A stretch of DNA of 64,000 bases, taken from NCBI GenBank assembly GCA_959601045.1, contig CAUGNZ010000009.1, positions 8,615 through 72,614 on the forward strand, read 5' to 3'. Source of the DNA: an uncultured Collinsella sp. (GTDB taxonomy: Bacteria > Actinomycetota > Coriobacteriia > Coriobacteriales > Coriobacteriaceae). A model generated the notes under the pieces. It saw nothing but the letters and a program-made list of their open reading frames with translations, had not been told where the DNA came from and made no database searches. Both the position numbers and the translations under genes were made by a program. The number at the start of each line of letters is the position of its first letter. Positions within the stretch are counted from its first letter, which is position 1. Below, piece by piece: positions 16,337 to 23,460 of the stretch.

Positions 16337-18319
16337 ATGACCGATAGCATGCAACAGACGGCGCTCGACACGCTCGGCGCCTATTTTGGCTACACCTCGT
16401 TTCGCCCGGGGCAGGACCGTATGGTCGATGCGATCCTTGCCGGCTGCGACGCGCTGGGCGTTATGCCCACGGGCGCCGGCAAGTCCATTTGCTACCAGGT
16501 GCCCGCGCTCATGCTTTCCGGCATCACCTTTGTGGTGAGTCCGTTGCTGTCGCTTATGGAGGACCAGACCCGCGCGCTGCTCGCGGCGGGTGCGCGCCCC
16601 AGTTATCTCAACTCCAGCCTTACTCCGGCCCAGCAAAACACCGTGCTCAAGCGGGCGCGCGAGGGCCGCTACCAGCTTATGTACGTGGCGCCCGAGCGCT
16701 TGCTCGAGCCACGCTTTTTGGCCTTTGCGCAGGAGGCCGCGGCGGACGGCGGCATTGGCGTGCCGCTCGTGGCCATTGACGAGGCCCACTGCGTGAGCCA
16801 ATGGGGCCAGGATTTCCGCCCCGCCTACCTGCAGATTCGTGAGTTCATCGATTCCCTGCCGCAGCGACCGATCGTGGCGGCCTTTACCGCTACGGCAACC
16901 GAGCGCGTGCGTGCGGACATCCAGCAGATGCTCGGCCTGCAAAACCCCGCGACGGTGGTGACGGGCTTCGATCGCAAGAACCTCTACTTTGGCTGCGAGG
17001 AGATGGGCGACAAAGCCAAGACCGCCTGGGTGCGCGACTATGTGATCGCGCATTCGGGCGAGAGCGGCATCGTGTATTGTTCGACCCGCAAGACGGTCGA
17101 TGCGCTGGCAGGCGAGCTTGCCGAGGCGCTGGGCCCCAGCGGCATTCGCGTTGGCCGCTACCATGCCGGCATGGGCAACGACGCCCGCCGTCAAAGCCAG
17201 CGTGCCTTTATTGACGACGATCTTCAGGTGATGGTTGCCACCAACGCCTTTGGCATGGGCATCGACAAGCCCAACGTGCGCTACGTGATCCACAACAATG
17301 TGCCCGAGAGCATCGAGGCCTACTACCAGGAGGCGGGCCGCGCCGGTCGCGATGGCGACCCGGCCAGCTGCCACCTGCTGTGGAACGGCAACGATTTTCG
17401 CATGCGTCGTTTTTTGATCGACCGCGGCGATGCGGCCGACGAGGCGCTCGACGACGAGCAGCGCGCGTGGGCGCTCCAGAATCGATATCGTCTGCTCAGC
17501 CAGATGGAGGGCTACTGCAATACCACCGGCTGCCTGCGCGAATACATGCTGCGCTACTTTGGCGACGAGGCCGCGGCCGAGCATGCGGCAGCGGCTGGTG
17601 CGGGCAGCACCGCCACGGACGAGGCCGAGGGCTGCGGCAACTGCAGCAACTGCCTTACGCAGTTCGAGGTCGAGGACGTCACCGATATGGCCCGCGCCAC
17701 CGTGCGCTATGTGGCCACGCGCCCCATGCGCTTTGGCAAGTCGCTCATCGCCGACGTGCTCCACGGCGGCAACACCGAGCGCATTCGCCAGATGCATCTG
17801 GACGAGGATCGCGGCTATGGCGAGCTTTCGAGCGAATCGGTTGGGCGCATCAAGGATATCATCGGCCAGCTGTGCGGCCGCGGTTATTTGGCCACCTCGC
17901 AGGGGCAGTACCCGGTTGTGGGCCTGGGTCCGCGTGCCGGCGAGGTCGAGGACGAGGCGTTTGCCTTTACCGTTAAGCGCCGCGCGTCCAAGCGCAAGGC
18001 CTCGGCCCGCGCTCGCCGTGCGGTGGACCTGCTGCGCGAGGAGGCCGAGCTGGACCAGCGCCCGCGCGTGGGCGACGATGCCGAGCTGTTTGAGCGTCTG
18101 CGCGTCCTGCGCAAGGAAATCTCGACCGAGCTGGAGATGGCGCCGTACATGGTCTTCTCCGACAAGGCCCTGCGCGGTCTGTGCCGCCTGCGTCCACAGA
18201 CGCGCGACGAGCTGATCCAGGTCAACGGCATCGGCGAGAAAAAGGCCGACGCCTTTGGCGAGCAGTTTATGGCGGCGATTGAAGAATTTGAGTCCGAGCA
18301 TGCGCGGGATGGAGCGTAA
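16337..18319 (+). CDS. recQ: ATP-dependent DNA helicase RecQ
   Basis: A 660-residue 3'-5' superfamily-2 helicase that unwinds recombination and replication intermediates. Walker A is at residues 42-50 (VMPTGAGKS), the DEAH box at 148-151 (AIDEAHCVSQWGQDFRP includes the aromatic-rich loop), and GRAGRDG marks motif VI. A Cys cluster (YCNTTGCLRE and CGNCSNC) forms the RecQ zinc-binding domain. A winged-helix RQC region follows, and an HRDC domain lies at the C-terminus (residues about 575-650). The length is normal for RecQ. GntR3 begins 3 bases after its stop, so the two are probably co-transcribed, an odd pairing. Confidence 0.96.
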   Translation: MTDSMQQTALDTLGAYFGYTSFRPGQDRMVDAILAGCDALGVMPTGAGKSICYQVPALMLSGITFVVSPLLSLMEDQTRALLAAGARPSYLNSSLTPAQQNTVLKRAREGRYQLMYVAPERLLEPRFLAFAQEAAADGGIGVPLVAIDEAHCVSQWGQDFRPAYLQIREFIDSLPQRPIVAAFTATATERVRADIQQMLGLQNPATVVTGFDRKNLYFGCEEMGDKAKTAWVRDYVIAHSGESGIVYCSTRKTVDALAGELAEALGPSGIRVGRYHAGMGNDARRQSQRAFIDDDLQVMVATNAFGMGIDKPNVRYVIHNNVPESIEAYYQEAGRAGRDGDPASCHLLWNGNDFRMRRFLIDRGDAADEALDDEQRAWALQNRYRLLSQMEGYCNTTGCLREYMLRYFGDEAAAEHAAAAGAGSTATDEAEGCGNCSNCLTQFEVEDVTDMARATVRYVATRPMRFGKSLIADVLHGGNTERIRQMHLDEDRGYGELSSESVGRIKDIIGQLCGRGYLATSQGQYPVVGLGPRAGEVEDEAFAFTVKRRASKRKASARARRAVDLLREEAELDQRPRVGDDAELFERLRVLRKEISTELEMAPYMVFSDKALRGLCRLRPQTRDELIQVNGIGEKKADAFGEQFMAAIEEFESEHARDGA

Positions 18320-18321
18320 CG

Positions 18322-19086
18322 ATGGCAACCGATAACAAGACCGAACGTTCTGAGCGCGCCGAGGTTTCCGCCGTGCCTCTGTACCAGCAGGTTATGGACG
18401 ACCTAAAGGGCGAGATCGCGCGCGGCGTGTACACAGCCGGCTCGTGCATTCCTTCCGAGATGGAGCTCGCGAAGTCCTACGGCGTGGGTCGCGTCACCGT
18501 GCGCCGCGCCATCGAGGAGCTGTCGCGTGCGGGCTATCTCAACCGCCAGCAGGGGAGGGGCACCTTTGTGTGCGCTCCCAAGCTCAAGCGCAAGATTCGC
18601 CAGAAGGGCGACGTTCAGAGCTTTTCCGAGGGTTGCGCCGCCAACGACATGGTGGCCGGAGCGCGCCTGGTGTCGCGCACGGTGGTTGCGGCGACGCGTG
18701 AGGATGCGGCGTTTTTTGAGGTGGAACCCGGCTGCGAGCTCATCGTGGTCGAGCGCGTGCGCACGGCAGATGGCGTGCCCGTCATGCTCGAGAACAACGC
18801 CTTTGTGCTGGCCGACCATCCCTACCTGCAGACGCTTGCCGATAAAGACCTCGCCGATAACTCGATCTTTGCGCTCGTTGCAGAGCATTCGGGCCGCGCG
18901 CCGCTCAAGTCCGATCCCTGCACCGTGGAGATTGCGCTTGCCGATGCTCAGGCGGCCCCGCTGCTGGAGGTGCCGGTCGGCGAGCCGCTCTTTTATATGG
19001 AGGCGTACTTTACCGATGCGGACGAGCGGCCCCTACTGCTCGGTCGTCAAAAGATCGTTGGCTCGCGCTACGTGTTTGACATCTAA
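18322..19086 (+). CDS. GntR/HutC-family transcriptional regulator (GntR3)
   Basis: A 254-residue GntR regulator with a winged helix at about 15-85 (PLYQQVMDDLKGEIARGVY, GVGRVTVRRAIEEL) and a UTRA effector domain. It starts 3 bases after recQ and is followed by SIS3. Between it and SIS3 are two near-identical 17-18-base sites (19096-19113 and 19158-19174) and a TATAAATA promoter-like box. It is therefore likely to repress SIS3 in response to a sugar phosphate; the effector is inferred. Confidence 0.92.
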   Translation: MATDNKTERSERAEVSAVPLYQQVMDDLKGEIARGVYTAGSCIPSEMELAKSYGVGRVTVRRAIEELSRAGYLNRQQGRGTFVCAPKLKRKIRQKGDVQSFSEGCAANDMVAGARLVSRTVVAATREDAAFFEVEPGCELIVVERVRTADGVPVMLENNAFVLADHPYLQTLADKDLADNSIFALVAEHSGRAPLKSDPCTVEIALADAQAAPLLEVPVGEPLFYMEAYFTDADERPLLLGRQKIVGSRYVFDI

Positions 19087-19095
19087 CGTCCACAG

Positions 19096-19113
19096 ATAGA
19101 ACAACATAGAACA
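19096..19113 (+). promoter_or_regulatory. Candidate GntR3 operator, copy 1
   Basis: ATAGAACAACATAGAACA recurs 62 bases downstream with one mismatch over the first 17 positions. Each copy itself contains a direct repeat of ATAGAACA-like half-sites. Confidence 0.6.
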
Positions 19114-19157
19114 AGTTTGGCGAAATGACTTCACCCACGACAGCTTGCGTGCTATAA

Positions 19158-19174
19158 ATAGGACAACATAGAAC
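19158..19174 (+). promoter_or_regulatory. Candidate GntR3 operator, copy 2
   Basis: ATAGGACAACATAGAAC overlaps the end of a TATAAATA box (19153-19160) that could be the -10 element of SIS3, a position suited to repression. Confidence 0.6.
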
Positions 19175-19230
19175 GACCGCAGGTACGAGCAGCCGTCACC
19201 AAAAGCCACCACACAAGGAGGAGCATCAGC

Positions 19231-20199
19231 ATGAACGCACATGATCTGATTCAGGAAATTATCGAGCGCAAGGGCAAGCTCGAGAATGTCTTTTGGATCG
19301 CCTGCGGCGGTTCGATGATCGACCTGATGCCGGCCAACGAGCTGCTCAAGCGCGAGGCGACCACGTTTACCTCGACGGTTTACACGGCGCGCGAGTTTTG
19401 CCTGATGGCCCCCAAGAGTCTTGGCGAGAAGTCACTCGTCATCGCCTGCAGCCACAGCGGCAATACGCAGGAGGTCGTCGACGGTTGCGAGATGGCGCTG
19501 GCAGCCGGCGCCGAGGTCGTTGCCCTCACCGACTGCGAGGGCTCAAAGATCGACAACGGCAAGTGGACCACCTGGGTCTATCCGTGGGGCGAAGGCGTGC
19601 CACAGGCCGAGGTGCCGCAGGGCATCGGCGCTCTGATCGCCGCCGAGCTGCTCGACCAGCAGGAGGGTTACGAGGCACTCGCCGACATGTACGCCGGCCT
19701 TAAGCAGATGGATGCGCTGCTGCCCGCTGCCCGCGAGAAGGTCAACGCCGAGCTGGGCGCCCGCTTTGCCGAGCTCTGCCAGCAGCACGAGTTCTTCTAC
19801 ATCCTGGGATCCGGCCCCAACTTTAGCCAGACCTACGCCATGGCCATCTGCTCGCTCATGGAGATGCAGTGGCAGCACTGCTGCTACATCCACTCCGGCG
19901 AGTACTTCCACGGCCCGTTCGAGGCTACCGAGCCCGGCGTGTTCTACTTTGTGCAGCTCGGATCGGGCGAGTGCCGCCCCATGGAGGAGCGCGCGCTGGC
20001 GTTCCTCAACACGCACACCGATACGGTCATGGTGCTCGACGCACTCGAGTACGGCGTGGGCGACGTGCCTGCCAGCGTGCGTTCGTACCTGGAGCCGATC
20101 TTCTTCTACAACATGAGCTGCGAGCTGCGCGCCGCCCGCGGCAAGGTGTTCGACCACAGCCCCGAGATCCGTCGCTACATGGGCATCGAGCAGTACTAG
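19231..20199 (+). CDS. FrlB-like SIS-domain phosphosugar deglycase (SIS3)
   Basis: This 322-residue double-SIS protein is, by eye, the closest of the four to E. coli FrlB. The stretch around HSGEYFHGPFEATEPGVFYF parallels the FrlB GEF-HGP-E-EPGVPF region. The first domain has IACGGSMIDLMPA and the phosphate-binding SHSGNTQE. Glu211 and His227 form the conserved pair spaced 16 residues apart. The C-terminus, IRRYMGIEQY, differs from SIS1 and SIS2. AAGGAGGAG precedes the ATG. It has GntR3 upstream but no PTS gene, so its substrate must arrive through another transporter or kinase. Fructosamine-6-phosphate cleavage is inferred from homology. Confidence 0.86.
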   Translation: MNAHDLIQEIIERKGKLENVFWIACGGSMIDLMPANELLKREATTFTSTVYTAREFCLMAPKSLGEKSLVIACSHSGNTQEVVDGCEMALAAGAEVVALTDCEGSKIDNGKWTTWVYPWGEGVPQAEVPQGIGALIAAELLDQQEGYEALADMYAGLKQMDALLPAAREKVNAELGARFAELCQQHEFFYILGSGPNFSQTYAMAICSLMEMQWQHCCYIHSGEYFHGPFEATEPGVFYFVQLGSGECRPMEERALAFLNTHTDTVMVLDALEYGVGDVPASVRSYLEPIFFYNMSCELRAARGKVFDHSPEIRRYMGIEQY

Positions 20200-20247
20200 G
20201 TAACGGGAAAACCATTCACCTTCGATTCGCAAGGGCGCAGCGCGAGT

Positions 20248-20290
20248 CAAAAAAGCGGGCCGCGCCGGGGATTTCCGGCGCGGCCCGCTT
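20248..20290 (-). terminator. Terminator of the hydroxyacid dehydrogenase gene
   Basis: AAGCGGGCCGCGCCGG and its complement form a perfect 16-bp stem with a 6-base loop. The A run at 20248-20254 gives a T tail on the minus strand, so it ends the leftward gene and may also stop SIS3 transcripts. Confidence 0.85.
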
Positions 20291-20332
20291 GGTATCGCGC
20301 TTAGATTCGCGAGGTGTCGCGGCAACCGACGC

Positions 20333-21310
20333 TTACTTTGCGTCGTACGCCTCGGCGTCCCACCAGTCGAGCTGGGAGATGTTGTCGCGGATGTGCCGGC
20401 AGCTCTTGTGGAAGCCCTCGAGCTCGTACTCGGACAGGTCGAGCGTGTAGACCTCCTCGACGCCCTCGGCACCGATCACGCACGGCAGGGAGGTAAAGAT
20501 GCCCTCCTCGCCATACTGGCCGGTCATGAGCGTGGAGGCGGAAAGCACGGCGTGCTCGTTGTGCAGAACGGCAGCGCAGACGCGCGCGGCGGAGTTGGCG
20601 ACGGCGTACTCGGTGCACTGCTTGCCCTGGTAGGTCACATAGCCGCCCTTACGCGCGAGCTCCTCGACCTCCATGTGGTCAAAGGCGTACTTGTCGGGGT
20701 TTTCGGCCTGAAGCTCGGTGAGACTCTTGCCGGCGATGGTTGCGGCCTTAAAGGCGGCAAGCTGGCTAAAGCCGTGCTCGCCGATCATGTAGGCGTCGAT
20801 GGACTTGGGGCTCACGCCGACCTTCTTGGAGATCTCGGTGCGCAGGCGGGCGGAATCCAGACCGCAGCCCGAGCCGATGATCTTCTTGGGATCGTAGCCG
20901 GTCAGGTGCCACAGCTCGGTGCACACGACGTCGCAGGGGTTGGAGATGCTCACGAAGATGCCGTCAAAGCCGGCGTCGACGATGCGCTTGGCAAAGGTGC
21001 GCGCGGCGTCGGTGGTAAAGAACAGCTCGCCGTCGCGGTCGCCGGCGGCCAGTGCGACCTTGCCAGCGGCGTTGACGATGACGTCGCAGCAGGCCAGCTC
21101 CTCGTAATGGTCGTAGCAGTTGACGATCTCAGTGTTGTACGGGACAAACGAAAGGGAGTCGCGCAGGTCCTGGACCTCGGACGTCACCTTGGCCTCGTTG
21201 ATATCGCACAGGTACAGCTCGTCGGCAATGCCCTGCATAAGCAGGCTGTTGGCGACATGTGCTCCCACGTGGCCCTGGCCGACCACACCGATCTTACGCG
21301 TCTGGTACAT
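20333..21310 (-). CDS. L-lactate/L-2-hydroxyisocaproate dehydrogenase family protein
   Basis: A 325-residue NAD-dependent L-2-hydroxyacid dehydrogenase. The Rossmann motif is GVVGQGHVGAHVA (residues 8-20), the substrate-binding Arg lies in LDSARLR near 155, and the catalytic His179 is in IGEHGFSQ. The loop that fixes specificity reads GKVALAAGDRDGEL instead of the usual lactate-dehydrogenase pattern, and resembles that of L-2-hydroxyisocaproate dehydrogenase. A branched 2-oxoacid, rather than pyruvate, is therefore possible. ATG 21310 follows GAAAGGATAC; a longer upstream frame lacks homology. It is a monocistronic gene divergent from metA. Confidence 0.85.
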   Translation of the reverse strand: MYQTRKIGVVGQGHVGAHVANSLLMQGIADELYLCDINEAKVTSEVQDLRDSLSFVPYNTEIVNCYDHYEELACCDVIVNAAGKVALAAGDRDGELFFTTDAARTFAKRIVDAGFDGIFVSISNPCDVVCTELWHLTGYDPKKIIGSGCGLDSARLRTEISKKVGVSPKSIDAYMIGEHGFSQLAAFKAATIAGKSLTELQAENPDKYAFDHMEVEELARKGGYVTYQGKQCTEYAVANSAARVCAAVLHNEHAVLSASTLMTGQYGEEGIFTSLPCVIGAEGVEEVYTLDLSEYELEGFHKSCRHIRDNISQLDWWDAEAYDAK

Positions 21311-21386
21311 ATACGTATCCTTTCGGCCGAGTTTTTCGCGTCGGACTATTGTAGCGTCCTGCTGCCACTTTGCTAGACTAAAGCGC

Positions 21387-21407
21387 CGTAGATTTTTGGG
21401 ACATGCC
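21387..21407. repeat. Partial copy of the GGTAGATTTTT palindrome
   Basis: Twenty-one bases match the reverse complement of the palindrome at 23420-23452. The second arm here is degenerate. It lies between the divergent dehydrogenase and metA genes. Confidence 0.6.
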
Positions 21408-21521
21408 TTAATCTCTACTTTTGGAGTGATTTGGGCCGCTGACGGCATCGCTGGGCGATGTGCTCGCGCGGATGGTGCCGCTCGTTGTACCATAGATGCA
21501 GCTGACTCGTAAGGAGCATCC

Positions 21522-22448
21522 ATGCCCATTCGCATCCCCGACGCCCTCCCTGCCGCCGCGCAGCTCGAGAGCGAGAACATCTTTGTCATGACCGAGTACC
21601 GCGCGCTGCACCAGGACATCCGTCCGCTGCGCGTGCTCATCCTCAACCTCATGCCCACCAAGATCGCCACCGAGACGCAGATCATGCGCAAGCTCTCCAA
21701 CACGCCGCTGCAGGTGGAGGTGGACCTGCTGCGCACCAAAACGCACGAGGCCACCCACGTGAGCGCCGGCCACCTGGAGACGTTTTACCGCACGTTCGAC
21801 GACATCCGCGACATCCACTACGACGGCCTGATCATCACGGGCGCGCCGGTGGAGCAGATGCCGTTCGAGGAGGTCGACTACTGGCCCGAGCTCTGCCAGA
21901 TCATGGATTGGTCCACCACACACGTGCACTCTACGCTGCACATTTGTTGGGGCGCGCAGGCGGGGCTCTACCATCATTACGGTATCCAGAAGTACGACCT
22001 GCCGGCAAAGGCGAGCGGCGTGTTCGAGCATTATCTAGTGAAGCCGCAAAGCCCGCTGGTCCGCGGCTTCGACGACCGTTTCTATGCCGTGCATTCACGC
22101 AACACCGATGTGCGCCGCGAGGACGTGGAGGCCGAGCCGCAGCTTGAGGTCGTGGCCGTGTCCGACGAGGTGGGCCTGTACATCGCCAAGTCGACCGACA
22201 GCCGTCGCTTCTTTGTCTTTGGCCACCCCGAGTACGATACCGACACGTTGCGCCTGGAGTACGAGCGCGACGTGAAGCGCGGGCTTAATCCAGAGGTTCC
22301 AGCGCATTACTTCCCGGACGACGACCCCACCGCCGAGCCGCGTAACGTCTGGCGCAGCCAGGCTCAGCTGTTCTACACCAACTGGCTCAACTACTACGTC
22401 TACCAGACCACGCCCTACGACCTGGCTCGCGCCGGCGAGGAGCACTAG
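21522..22448 (+). CDS. metA: Homoserine O-acyltransferase MetA (probable acetyl-CoA type)
   Basis: A 308-residue MetA-type enzyme that acylates homoserine, the first committed step of methionine synthesis. Cys142 in HICWGAQAG is the acyl-enzyme nucleophile, and VFGHPEYD carries the catalytic His and Glu. Residue 111 is Glu (ITGAPVEQMPFEEVDYW). In this family Glu111 is associated with acetyl-CoA use and Gly111 with succinyl-CoA, so O-acetylhomoserine is the probable product. ATG 21522 follows AAGGAG. I see no SAM riboswitch or T-box in the 200-base upstream region, which instead carries a repeat remnant. Confidence 0.94.
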   Translation: MPIRIPDALPAAAQLESENIFVMTEYRALHQDIRPLRVLILNLMPTKIATETQIMRKLSNTPLQVEVDLLRTKTHEATHVSAGHLETFYRTFDDIRDIHYDGLIITGAPVEQMPFEEVDYWPELCQIMDWSTTHVHSTLHICWGAQAGLYHHYGIQKYDLPAKASGVFEHYLVKPQSPLVRGFDDRFYAVHSRNTDVRREDVEAEPQLEVVAVSDEVGLYIAKSTDSRRFFVFGHPEYDTDTLRLEYERDVKRGLNPEVPAHYFPDDDPTAEPRNVWRSQAQLFYTNWLNYYVYQTTPYDLARAGEEH

Positions 22449-22472
22449 GCCTATCGGGAGGTGCGCCGGCGG

Positions 22473-23069
22473 TTAGGCGCTGATGATGTTGGGCAGCGGC
22501 AGGTCGTGGGCTTCGGTGGGAACGTGCTCGACGCGCTGTTCGTCAAAGGCGATGCCGACGATTTGGCATGCGGGCGAGAGCATGGGAAGGTAGCGGTCGT
22601 AGCAGCCCCCGCCGTAGCCCAGGCGCGCACCGGTGCGGTCGAAAGCCACGAGCGGCACGACAACCATGTCGAGCTCGGCGGCGGGTACGATGGGGCAGCG
22701 ATTGCTGTCGATATCCGTAGCTGCGAAGGCCCGCGTGGGATGCGTGATAAACGGAGCCGCGGATACATCGCCGGCGGCGACCGTTCGCATGCACATGCGC
22801 TGGCCGCATGCGGCGGCGTCGCTTGCCGAGAGCATGCACGGATAGGCTACGCGCCAGCCGCGCGCGGCGACCGCGGCGGCAAACGCGGCGGGGTCGACTT
22901 CGGAACCCATGGCGGCATAGGCGGCAACGGTGCGTTGGCCCGCAGTGCCGCTGGACTCCATCAGCTCAACAAGCCGCGCGCATACAACAGCAGACTTCGC
23001 CGCCCGAACATCCAAGTCAATCACATTGCGCCGGGCAATCACCGCCCGCCGCAACTCAGCCTTATCCAT
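22473..23069 (-). CDS. 5-formyltetrahydrofolate cyclo-ligase
   Basis: A 198-residue enzyme that converts 5-formyl-THF to 5,10-methenyl-THF using ATP. The conserved N-terminal basic segment (KAELRRAVIARRN) and the LGYGGGCYDRYLPML nucleotide-binding loop near residues 145-160 are clear. Cys replaces the common Tyr of GGGYYD. I chose the ATG at 23069 as the family begins with this Lys/Arg-rich helix; a frame open nine codons further upstream runs over the AGGAG ribosome-binding site. It converges on metA, 24 bases from the metA stop. Confidence 0.9.
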   Translation of the reverse strand: MDKAELRRAVIARRNVIDLDVRAAKSAVVCARLVELMESSGTAGQRTVAAYAAMGSEVDPAAFAAAVAARGWRVAYPCMLSASDAAACGQRMCMRTVAAGDVSAAPFITHPTRAFAATDIDSNRCPIVPAAELDMVVVPLVAFDRTGARLGYGGGCYDRYLPMLSPACQIVGIAFDEQRVEHVPTEAHDLPLPNIISA

Positions 23070-23092
23070 CACAGCCTCATCTCCTAAACCTT

Positions 23093-23131
23093 CCAAAAAG
23101 GGACAGGTTTATTTTGGCAGGTTTTATCTGG
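23093..23131 (+). repeat. 39-base dispersed repeat (inverted copy at 13017-13055)
   Basis: It matches the copy at 13017-13055 at 38 of 39 bases in the opposite orientation. It is the first of five palindromic or repeated elements packed between 23085 and 23455, the gene-free stretch before the M16 peptidase. Confidence 0.8.
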
Positions 23132-23141
23132 GCGAACAGCA

Positions 23142-23201
23142 AAAACCACCACACAAACCATCGCAAAGGGGGCAGCTCATGGACACCTTCGTGGTGGTTT
23201 T
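23142..23201. repeat. AAAACCACCAC hairpin
   Basis: AAAACCACCAC and GTGGTGGTTTT form an 11-bp stem around 38 bases. The block 23184-23201 is the reverse complement of the left arm region of the hairpin at 5530-5570. Confidence 0.7.
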
Positions 23202-23228
23202 GCTGGAGGGCGGGTGTCTGCGGCGGTC

Positions 23229-23287
23229 TGTCTCGATCTGTAACAGTAACTCGGCAAAAATGGACCTAGTTGTTACAGATCGAGACA
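23229..23287. repeat. TGTCTCGATCTGTAACA hairpin A
   Basis: Seventeen-base arms (23229-23245 and 23271-23287) are perfectly complementary. A second, diverged copy follows 24 bases later. Confidence 0.75.
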
Positions 23288-23310
23288 AAGGGCCGGTGCC
23301 GTTCGGGAAC

Positions 23311-23367
23311 GTCTCGACCTGTAACATCTGGAGCCGATATTGCCGTCTAGATGTTACAGATTTAGAC
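23311..23367. repeat. GTCTCGACCTGTAACATCT hairpin B
   Basis: Nineteen-base arms (23311-23329 and 23349-23367) pair at 16 positions. The outer sequence is related to hairpin A, so this is a tandem pair of one family. Confidence 0.7.
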
Positions 23368-23419
23368 AAACCGCCGCGGTGGGCTGCGCCGCCCCGCCCA
23401 AGCAGCGGCAAAAAGAAAA

Positions 23420-23452
23420 GGTAGATTTTTAGGCATGTCCCAAAAATCTACC
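23420..23452. repeat. GGTAGATTTTT palindrome
   Basis: GGTAGATTTTT and AAAAATCTACC form an 11-bp perfect stem 9 bases after the M16 peptidase stop (leftward gene). It could serve as that gene's terminator. A partial copy is at 21387-21407. Confidence 0.7.
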
Positions 23453-23460
23453 TTGGTGCC

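Noticed and set aside
16184..18328. Long open frame of about 714 codons on the minus strand opposite recQ
   Set aside because: It mirrors a certain recQ gene, has no recognisable domain and arises from GC-rich codon bias.
21311..21521. SAM riboswitch upstream of metA
   Set aside because: No conserved SAM-I, SAM-II or SAM-IV core could be traced; part of the region is a palindromic repeat remnant.
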